7,044 nucleotides of DNA from a bacterium (GTDB lineage Bacteria; Sumerlaeota; Sumerlaeia; MVZB01): contig JAMCWS010000268.1 in NCBI GenBank assembly GCA_023480605.1, positions 443-7,486 of the forward strand, given 5' to 3'. A model generated the notes under the pieces. It made no database searches. It was not told the origin of the DNA and was given only the letters and a program-made list of their open reading frames with translations. The position numbers were made by a program, and so were the translations under genes. Every line of letters starts with the position of its first letter. The first letter of the stretch is position 1. Of the stretch, positions 1 through 5,374 are shown one piece after another.

Positions 1-868
1 TCGACTGCAACAACTGGTAGCCGTTCATCTTGGGCATCATGATGTCGAGCAGCATCAGGTCGGGCTCGCAATCCACCATCCGCTCGATCGCCTCGATGCC
101 GTTGGCGGCCCGGGCCACCTCGAAGTAGTCGCGAAGGGCCAGGTCCATCATTCGCAACAGCTCAAGATCGTCATCGACGACCAGCACCCGGGGGTGGACG
201 GGGCCGTGGTTGACGTCGGCGGGACGGGCCTGCGCCTGAGCCGCGGGTTGCGGCGCGGGTTGCGGCGCGGATTGCGGCGTGGATTGCGGCGCGGGTTGCG
301 GCTGCGGCTGGGCCGTATATCCGGTCTGCGGAGCCGACCGGTGCGTAGGGGAGGGGGTCGGCCGCGGCGGGGGCGCCGGTTGCTCTCGAGATTGCGATTC
401 CGCCTTAACGCGCACGCGGGCTTTCTCGTTTTCCTCCTGTAGAATATCGAGCGCTTCGAGTTCCTTCAGCGTGTATCGTTTGCGGCGTAGCGGCGGGGGC
501 TCGTGTTCAATCGTAAAATCAATGTTTTTTAGGATTCGGGATGGATTCACCGGCTTGGTCATGAACAGGTTGGCGCCGGCGGCGTAGGAGCGCTGGACGT
601 TTTCCTTGGATCCGTAAGCCGACAGGAACATCACTTGCATGACGTTGAATCGCGGGTGGCGGCGGATGGCTTCGCATAACTGGTAACCGTCCATCATGGG
701 CATCATGATATCGATAATGGCGAAATCCGGCTCATGGGTTTCCAGTTTACTGAGGGCGTCGAGTCCGTCGCCGGCCTCCACGACTTCGTAACGCGGCTGC
801 AGCGCCAAGGCGAGCATCTTTCGCGTGTCATCGTCATCGTCGACGATCATGACCCGATACTTGCTCAT
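1..868 (-). CDS. Twin-receiver (REC-REC) response regulator, C-terminus cut by window edge
   Basis: Two CheY-like phosphoacceptor domains are joined by a long linker; 289 codons are present. REC1 (about residues 5-120) has the acidic pocket in VDDDDD (10-14), phosphoacceptor D53 in IIDIMMP, switch S83 in FLSAYG and K105 in MTKPV. Residues about 124-152 are highly charged and probably helical or coiled-coil (LKELEALDILQEENEKARVR). Residues about 155-222 are a low-complexity P/Q/A-rich linker. REC2 starts near 226, with acidic D232-D234 and phosphoacceptor D275 in LLDIMMP, and runs off the window in its alpha3 region. No DNA-binding, GGDEF or kinase domain is visible, so it is a phosphorelay or adaptor protein, or its output domain lies beyond position 1. 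ATG at 868 is preceded by GGAGGAG (880-886), 11 bases away. It lies downstream of the sulfatase but has its own promoter. The domain call is firm; the target is unknown. Confidence 0.93.
   Translation of the reverse strand, partial: MSKYRVMIVDDDDDTRKMLALALQPRYEVVEAGDGLDALSKLETHEPDFAIIDIMMPMMDGYQLCEAIRRHPRFNVMQVMFLSAYGSKENVQRSYAAGANLFMTKPVNPSRILKNIDFTIEHEPPPLRRKRYTLKELEALDILQEENEKARVRVKAESQSREQPAPPPRPTPSPTHRSAPQTGYTAQPQPQPAPQSTPQSAPQPAPQPAAQAQARPADVNHGPVHPRVLVVDDDLELLRMMDLALRDYFEVARAANGIEAIERMVDCEPDLMLLDIMMPKMNGYQLLQS
245..304 (-). repeat. Five tandem 12-bp repeats encoding a PQPA-type linker
   Basis: Five consecutive in-frame 12-base units start at 245, 257, 269, 281 and 293 on the plus strand, with core gg(g/a)ttgcggc(g/t)(c/t/g). 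Units 1 and 2 are identical; the others differ at one to three positions. On the coding (minus) strand each unit gives a four-residue block of the type Q-P-(A/T/S)-(P/S). This is the purest part of the flexible linker between the two receiver domains. Such arrays can gain or lose whole units without breaking the frame, so linker length may vary among strains. Confidence 0.85.
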
Positions 869-1186
869 CGGACAACATTCTCCTCCGCTCCGGATTACCG
901 AACGAATCAATGTTCGTGCCTCTCACTTATAACAAACGGCGAGGGCTTGGGCAACTGCGGAAAAAAGCCGACGGCGGCCATCCCGGCCCGCGCCGCCGCA
1001 GGATGCGCACGAAGAGTCGGCGTTTTTCCGGACACGCGCATGCGCAACAAAATCAGTTATCAAGTGCGGTCGGACGGACGCTGCCAATATCCGCCCCACG
1101 CCGCCGTCCGGCGGCCATCGATCCGAAATACTGATGAAGCGACCAATTCTTATCGAAAGCCACGCGCGCCCGGCGACGCCGGCCGG
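869..1186. other. Intergenic gap between sulfatase stop and response regulator start
   Basis: No convincing gene is present. The gap holds the response-regulator promoter (926-954) and ribosome binding site (880-886), and a perfect hairpin at 1100-1115 (gccgcc, loop gtcc, ggcggc). The hairpin lies about 72 bases past the sulfatase stop. It is not followed by a T-run in either direction, so it is not a classical intrinsic terminator, although it could stabilise the end of the sulfatase transcript. A second short stem (ccggcg, one-base loop, cgccgg) lies near 1170-1183 just after the stop codon. Confidence 0.6.
926..954 (-). promoter_or_regulatory. Sigma70-type promoter for the REC-REC gene
   Basis: On the minus strand, TTGCCC (949-954; 4 of 6 to TTGACA) and TATAAG (926-931; 5 of 6 to TATAAT) are separated by 17 bases. 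Transcription would begin near 919, giving a leader of about 50 bases that contains the GGAGGAG ribosome binding site. This suggests the regulator can be transcribed independently of the upstream sulfatase. Predicted by eye only. Confidence 0.55.
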
Positions 1187-2665
1187 TTATCCCTTCGCGG
1201 CCCCGGTCCAACCCCTGCCGTCCGGGATTACCCGGCCGTCGCGGGTCGTGCGATAATACGTAAGGAACGGGTCGTCATTACGCCGCATCCAGTCGCGCAG
1301 CGCCGCCTGCAATTCGCCCAACGGGGCCGCGTAACCCCCGTCGCCGGCCCGGTTGATCAGTTCGTCGGGATCTTCGCGCAAATCGTAAAACTCCTCGCCC
1401 GCCCCCAGGTAGCAATTGTATTTGTAACGCGCCGTGCGCAGCATCCGGATGGGATTGAACCACCGCTGTTTGCCGTAGTATTGGCTGATGACAAACTCGC
1501 GCGGGGGCACAAGTCCGCTCCCCGTGAGGAAAGGCTTCCACGAGAGGCCGTCGGAGGTGTCGGGATTCAGCCCGGCGAAGTCGCGCAGCGTGGCCACGAG
1601 GTCGGCGTTGGAGGTGGCCTCCGCGACTCGCCGGCCTCCCTGGCCGCCGTATTGCCCCGGCACGCGCACGATCATCGGCACCCGGACCAGTTGGTCATAC
1701 ATGAACGGGCCCTTGTAGATGAGCCGGTGGTGGGTGTCCATGTCGCCGTGATCGGCCGTGGCGATGACGATCGTATGCTCGAGCGCGCCGATCTCGCGCA
1801 ACTTGCCGAGCACCCGCCCGGCCTGGGCATCGTAGAGGCGGACCTTTTCGCGGTAGAGGGCGCGGTAGGATTGCCAGTCGGCCTGATCTCCGCCCCACGA
1901 AGGGCGTCCCTGGTCTTCGGTCATGAAGGCTTTCTGCGCGGCCGGTTTGCGGGCGAAATTTTCTTCGTTAAAGGAACGTGGGAGCGTAATCCCATCGCCG
2001 GGGGGAAGCCGACGGGCGTCGCCCGGGCCGCCGGCGCGAAGGGCGTCGAATTCGTAGATGTCATGGGGATTCACGTAGGAGAGAAACAGCGCGAAAGGCT
2101 CGGTGGCGGCGGTGCGCCGGGCCAGGAAATCCACGGCCGCGGAGGTCGTCTGGGCGTCGGTGATCCGGTTGAGCCGGCATTCGTTCCATCCCGTGGCGGC
2201 CTCGACCGGCCAGTCCAGGTGCCATTTGCCGAAATAGGCCGTGTGGTAGCCGGCCGCGCGCAGCATCGAGCCGATGTTTGGCCGCCGGCAGGGAGGGGCG
2301 TGAGGCTCGGGGTCGGCATTGGTGGAGTTGCCAACGTTGATGACGATCCCCGTGCGGTGGGGCATGAGGCCCGTCATCAATGTTGCGCGGCTGGGCGAAC
2401 ACTGCGGTGTTGTGCAGAAGTTGCTTTCGAAGACGGCCGCTTCGCGCGCCAGCGCGTCGAGGTGGGGCGTCGTGAAAAACGGGTCCATGCACCCCAGCGC
2501 GCGCCAGTGTTGCTGATCGGAGAGGATGACGAGGATGTTCGGGCGGCGGGCAGGGAGCGGCGCTGGCGGCGCTTCCGCTTCCGCGCGGCCGCCGAGGGCC
2601 ACGGCTCCGGCCAGGGCTCCCGCCGACTTGAGGAAATTCCGGCGACTGATCGGTAGCGACGGCAT
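1187..2665 (-). CDS. Tat-exported Cys-type sulfatase (alkaline phosphatase superfamily)
   Basis: This 492-residue arylsulfatase-family enzyme would hydrolyse sulfate esters outside the cytoplasm. Residues 7-13 (SRRNFLK) are a twin-arginine motif, followed by a hydrophobic stretch (14-26, GALAGAVALGG) and an AEA-type cleavage region near 28-32. The sulfatase signature CSPSR begins at C89, the residue converted to formylglycine in this family. Other active-site landmarks are metal-binding D50 (ILSDQQ), the H103/R104 region (PHRTG), K147 and H149 (GKWHLD), D305/H306 (TADHGD) and K318 (YKGPF). The fold appears complete. ATG at 2665 is preceded by AGGAGG (2675-2680) at 9 bases, and the Tat motif only fits this start. 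The same frame is open upstream into the carboxyltransferase, but a terminator lies between them. The natural substrate (polysaccharide or small sulfate ester) cannot be read from sequence. A formylglycine-generating enzyme must be encoded elsewhere. Its neighbours give no pathway clue. Confidence 0.95.
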   Translation of the reverse strand: MPSLPISRRNFLKSAGALAGAVALGGRAEAEAPPAPLPARRPNILVILSDQQHWRALGCMDPFFTTPHLDALAREAAVFESNFCTTPQCSPSRATLMTGLMPHRTGIVINVGNSTNADPEPHAPPCRRPNIGSMLRAAGYHTAYFGKWHLDWPVEAATGWNECRLNRITDAQTTSAAVDFLARRTAATEPFALFLSYVNPHDIYEFDALRAGGPGDARRLPPGDGITLPRSFNEENFARKPAAQKAFMTEDQGRPSWGGDQADWQSYRALYREKVRLYDAQAGRVLGKLREIGALEHTIVIATADHGDMDTHHRLIYKGPFMYDQLVRVPMIVRVPGQYGGQGGRRVAEATSNADLVATLRDFAGLNPDTSDGLSWKPFLTGSGLVPPREFVISQYYGKQRWFNPIRMLRTARYKYNCYLGAGEEFYDLREDPDELINRAGDGGYAAPLGELQAALRDWMRRNDDPFLTYYRTTRDGRVIPDGRGWTGAAKG

Positions 2666-2722
2666 GGCGCGATGCCTCCTCGGCGTATTCGCCCGGGATT
2701 GCCCCATACATACCAGACTGGA

Positions 2723-2749
2723 GGTCGGTCTGTCTCGCCAAATCCGACC
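2723..2749. promoter_or_regulatory. Inverted repeat in the sulfatase leader, possible operator
   Basis: GGTCGG (2723-2728) and CCGACC (2744-2749) form a perfect 6-base inverted repeat around a 15-base spacer, about 60-85 bases before the sulfatase start. A partial direct repeat (tggaggtcgg and cggaggtggg) overlaps it. No clear -35/-10 pair was found for the sulfatase in this gap. The site may be a regulator target or an mRNA leader stem; in GC-rich DNA it could also be chance. Confidence 0.25.
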
Positions 2750-2790
2750 GGAGGTGGGCCCCATGCGCATTTTCGTTATCGTGAGCGAAA

Positions 2791-2806
2791 TCGTGCTCGG
2801 GCACGA
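2791..2806 (-). terminator. Second hairpin of a tandem terminator after the carboxyltransferase
   Basis: TCGTGC and GCACGA form a perfect 6-bp stem with a 4-base loop. On the minus strand it is followed by TTTCG. It lies just beyond the stronger terminator at 2811-2842 and probably acts as a back-up; the U-run is short, so it is weak on its own. Confidence 0.45.
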
Positions 2807-2810
2807 CACG

Positions 2811-2842
2811 AAAAGCGCCGCGGTCCGGTTCGAACCGCGGCG
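2811..2842 (-). terminator. Intrinsic terminator of the carboxyltransferase gene
   Basis: A perfect 9-bp stem (plus strand 2816-2824 cgccgcggt with 2834-2842 accgcggcg) encloses a 9-base loop. Read on the minus strand it is followed after one C by TTTT. It sits 44 bases after the TGA at 2886-2888, as expected for the true end of the carboxyltransferase. It also lies inside the long open frame that joins the two genes, which argues that the frame is not translated as a fusion. Confidence 0.75.
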
Positions 2843-2885
2843 GTGACATGGCGGGGATAGTAAGATTTGGAGCCGGCGGGCCGGG

Positions 2886-4414
2886 TCAGGCTTCCAGCAC
2901 TTCCACCTGCGACTCGAATGGAGTGCAAGTGACGACCAGCGCCCGGCCGCCGCTTCCGACGCGAACCTGACGGGCGTGCCGGCGACGGGGGGCGACTCGG
3001 TCTTTCCGTCGCCCCCGGTGGCGGGGGCTTTGATGTGTTTCTCGTAATAATCCAGCCAGACCTTCGGGAAAACAGCGTAGGAGAGGACGTCGTCGTCGCC
3101 GCGGGCCTTGCCATCGACCTCGGTCTTGAGCCTGTCCCACTCGTTGGGGATGAGATCGGCCGGACGACAGGCGATGGGCGCTTCGTCACCCAGTATCTGC
3201 TTTTGAATCGCCGCGTCGACGGGGGCCGGCGTGGCGCCGTAATGGCCGCTGAAGACGTTGCGACTCTCTTCGGAGACGCTCTTGTAACGGCCGCCCATGA
3301 GCACATTCATTACGGCCTGCGTGCCGACGATCTGCGAGGTGGGCGTCACCAGTGGGATGTAACCCATGTCGGCGCGCACCTTGGGCACCTCCTCCATCAC
3401 TTCGTCGAGGCGATCAAGGCAGCCCAGATTGCGCAACTGGCTCTCCATGTTGGAGATCATCCCGCCGGGGATCTGGCTGGTGAAGATGCGCGTATCGGCC
3501 CCCGAGAAACTGGTCTCGAACTCCTTGTATTTGGGGCGGATGCCGCGGATATAGTCGGCGATCGGCAGCAGGTTGTCCTGGTCGAGACCCGTGTCAAAAA
3601 GCGTGCTCCTGAAGCTCTCGACGAGCGACTCGGTGGGCACGTGCCCCGACCCGAGCGAAAGGGAACTGATGGCCGTGTCGACGCCGTCGGCCCCGGCTTC
3701 GATCGCTTTCATCAGGACCATCGGCGAGACGCCCGTGGTCGAATGGGTGTGAACGTGGACGGGGATCATGACGGCAGCCTTGATGGCCGTGACCAGTTCG
3801 AAGGCCGGCATGGGCAGCAGCAGGGCGGCCATGTCCTTGATGACGAGTGAATGGCAGCCCATGTCTTCGATCCGGCGGGCCATGTCGACGAATATCTCGA
3901 GCGTGTGGACAGGCGAGACGGTGTAGCAGATCGCGCCCTGGGCGTGCTGGCCGCCCTTGATGACCCGGCGAACGGCGGTCTCGATGTTGCGCAAGTCGTT
4001 CAGGGCGTCGAAGATGCGGAAGACGTTCATGCCGTACTCGATCGACTTGTCCACGAACCGCTCGACGACGTCGTCGGCGTAGTGGCGATAACCCAGGATG
4101 TTCTGGCCGCGGAAGAGCATTTGCAGGGGAGTCCTGGGCAGAGCCCGTTTGAGTTGGCGGAGCCGTTGCCATGGGTCTTCGCCCAGGTAACGCAGACAGG
4201 TGTCGAAAGTCGCGCCGCCCCAAACCTCGAGCGACCAATAACCGACCTTGTCGAGCCGCTCGCAGATGGGCAGCATGTCGACGGTCTTCATGCGGGTCGC
4301 CAGGAGTGACTGGTGGGCGTCGCGAAGCACCAGTTCCGTGATGCGCACGGGGTGACGCTTGGGTGTTTTAGCACGCGTTTTGGGGTTGTTGGATTTGATG
4401 GCGGCTCTTGGCAT
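2886..4414 (-). CDS. Pyruvate carboxylase subunit B / transcarboxylase 5S-type carboxyltransferase, frameshifted near its 3' end
   Basis: The enzyme moves a carboxyl group between carboxybiotin and a 2-oxo acid (pyruvate/oxaloacetate) in the cytoplasm. Landmarks: metal-binding D32 in ELVLRDAHQS; VWGGATFDTCLRYLGEDPW; LFRGQNILGYRHYADDVV; the carbamylated-lysine motif LVIKDMAALL (K193); metal ligands H222/H224 in HVHTHSTTG; then IPGGMISNMESQL and LVTPTSQIVGTQAVMNV of the conserved carboxylase domain, ending in DVLSYAVFPKVW. There is no biotinyl (MKM) domain, so a separate carrier and a carboxylase or decarboxylase partner are required. The body frame reads through VAGTPV (about 2971-2986). The family-like tail VRVGSGGRALVV...EVLEA and its TGA (2886-2888) lie in the -1 frame, consistent with one missing base near 2966-2992. 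Restored length is about 509 residues, normal for 5S subunits. ATG 4414 has AGGAGT at 4425-4430; the longer TTG start at 4438 would place the SD inside the gene. Pyruvate, oxaloacetate or methylmalonyl-CoA context cannot be resolved. Confidence 0.9.
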
Positions 4415-4453
4415 GGGTGGTGTGACTCCTGCGGACAAAGGTTATTGAGTGCA

Positions 4454-4483
4454 ATCATACACAATTTTCACGACGGATGCCAT
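4454..4483 (-). promoter_or_regulatory. Sigma70-type promoter for the carboxyltransferase
   Basis: On the minus strand ATGGCA (4478-4483; 4 of 6 to TTGACA) and TATGAT (4454-4459; 5 of 6 to TATAAT) are 18 bases apart. Start of transcription would be near 4447, giving a short leader of about 33 bases before ATG 4414 that carries the AGGAGT ribosome binding site. The AT-rich DNA just upstream would help promoter opening. Predicted by eye. Confidence 0.5.
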
Positions 4484-4980
4484 TGAATTCATTATTCTAC
4501 TTGACTCACCCGCAAACGGAAGACAAGGGTGAGGCGAAACAAGGTCGCGTATTGCCATAAGTGAAGTGATTTCAGTCATAGATAACACACATCATCAATA
4601 GCCGGGCAACTTGTGAAATGAGTCATCGAGCAAAAAGATTGTGAAAATGTTCACTTTAATTTGTTATTTTTTTCTCAAGATGACCCGCCGGGGAAAAAAT
4701 TTTCCGTTCGCCCCGTCACCCCACCCGCGCCCGTTTCGTGAAACCTCGGGCTGCATGTGATGGATACAAATTGCCGTTTGCGAACGGGAACACGATGACG
4801 AGCGGGAACCGGCCCCAAGCGTCGATACGAATGTGACGCGCCAGTAGCGCGCCTCCAAAGCGATGCAATACGCGTCAAACGGCCAACCCATGCGTTGCAT
4901 ACGGCAACAATTTAGCTGGTCGCGCGCTTGGCGTTTGTCGCGCGTCGGTGTTTGGAAAACCGGACACCGGGCCGCCCGAT

Positions 4981-4992
4981 CGGCCATGGCCG
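4981..4992. repeat. Perfect 12-bp palindrome
   Basis: cggccatggccg reads the same on both strands. It is embedded in a wider imperfect stem (gcccg near 4976 and cgggc near 4990). It lies in non-coding DNA about 300 bases before the flhA sigma54 promoter and could be a dimeric protein site, but chance is possible. Confidence 0.35.
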
Positions 4993-5116
4993 GGCGATAA
5001 GTCAAGCAAGCGAATCAAGCGGCACGTTATCGCCGACCTCCAAAAAATTGACGCGTTCGCATGCCTTACGGCGTAAAACGTCGGAATATTGGCGCGAAAT
5101 TGATGGTTTGGGAAGG

Positions 5117-5190
5117 GACGCGCGGCGTCGCCCCGCCCCGGCAGGGCCGGGAGCGCAGCTTGGCGGCAGGGGTGCCGCGCGCGGCGCAAG
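5117..5190. other. GC-rich cluster of three perfect hairpins, candidate structured RNA or repeat element
   Basis: Three perfect stems follow one another: gacgc/gcgtc with a 3-base loop (5117-5129), cccggc/gccggg with a 3-base loop (5137-5151), and gcggca/tgccgc with a GGGG loop (5163-5178). CTTG (5159-5162) and CAAG (5187-5190) can close an outer stem around the third hairpin. The block is much more GC-rich than its immediate flanks and lies 105-180 bases upstream of the flhA sigma54 promoter. It matches no RNA family I can name; no riboswitch core was recognised. It may be an interspersed REP-like repeat, a structured RNA, or an enhancer-region landmark. Strand is undetermined. Confidence 0.4.
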
Positions 5191-5239
5191 ACTAGATATT
5201 TCAATCACTTACAAAACCGACAAGCGGCCCGGCGGCGGA

Positions 5240-5280
5240 CCGATTCGCTTCTCCGGAAAGCGCCGGCGCGGCCGAATCGG
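5240..5280. promoter_or_regulatory. 8-bp dyad with internal palindrome just upstream of the flhA promoter
   Basis: CCGATTCG (5240-5247) and CGAATCGG (5273-5280) are a perfect inverted repeat separated by 25 bases; the spacer contains the 10-base palindrome gcgccggcgc (about 5260-5269). The right arm ends 15 bases before the -24 element of the sigma54 promoter. This could be a regulator binding site for flagellar gene control or a cruciform-prone sequence. Activator sites for sigma54 usually lie further upstream, so its role is uncertain. Confidence 0.35.
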
Positions 5281-5294
5281 GACTGCGACCGGAT

Positions 5295-5311
5295 TTGGCC
5301 GGTAAGTTGCA
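5295..5311 (+). promoter_or_regulatory. Sigma54 (RpoN) -24/-12 promoter of flhA
   Basis: TGGC (5296-5299) and TTGC (5307-5310) have exactly the RpoN geometry: 10 bases between the invariant GG (5297-5298) and GC (5309-5310). The site reads TTGGCCGG-TAAG-TTGCA against the consensus TGGCACG-N4-TTGC(A/T), differing only at the A and C of CAC. Transcription would start near 5322, giving a leader of about 53 bases before ATG 5375. Sigma54 control of flhA and other mid-hierarchy flagellar genes is established in several bacteria such as Vibrio and Pseudomonas, so site and gene agree. Confidence 0.75.
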
Positions 5312-5374
5312 TTATTTCCCGGATGCCCCACCAAGGGACACTCATCCGTTTGCGTTCGGGATCGCCGCGCACCG

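Larger units (their letters stand above)
4415..5374. other. 960-base divergent intergenic region between the carboxyltransferase and flhA
   Basis: I see no credible coding gene, tRNA or rRNA here. The left part (4441-4680) is AT-rich, about 38% GC by hand count, and ends in a T-rich tract (4656-4675) after a small hairpin (gtgaa, loop aatg, ttcac, about 4641-4654). It carries the carboxyltransferase promoter. The right part (about 4690-5300) is GC-rich with a palindrome (4981-4992), three hairpins (5117-5190), a dyad (5240-5280) and the sigma54 promoter of flhA. The two short open frames in this stretch (4664-5005 minus, 4928-5305 plus) have atypical composition and no recognisable motif. Confidence 0.6.

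Noticed and set aside
1100..1115. Intrinsic terminator after the sulfatase
   Set aside because: The stem is perfect but no T-run follows on the minus strand.
734..2656. 640-residue plus-strand open frame
   Set aside because: It is antisense to the sulfatase and the response regulator, whose motifs are unmistakable. Its composition is typical of the antisense frame of a GC-rich gene and no domain is recognisable.
1187..4438. A single 1083-residue carboxyltransferase-sulfatase fusion protein
   Set aside because: The middle section translates an intergenic terminator, the sulfatase has its own ribosome binding site and Tat signal peptide that needs to be N-terminal, and the carboxyltransferase has a family-like end in the adjacent frame. 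The upstream start is also a TTG lying beyond the ribosome binding site of ATG 4414.
4664..5005. 113-residue minus-strand open frame in the intergenic region
   Set aside because: Odd composition, no convincing ribosome binding site, no motif, and it begins in the palindrome region.
5105..5195. Cyclic-di-GMP (GEMM) riboswitch upstream of flhA
   Set aside because: The GGCGGCA...TGCCGC hairpin first recalled its second stem, but the conserved core and the A-rich junctions are absent, and it lies upstream of the predicted transcription start.
4928..5305. 125-residue plus-strand open frame before flhA
   Set aside because: It runs through the hairpin cluster, the dyad and the sigma54 promoter, and has no motif.
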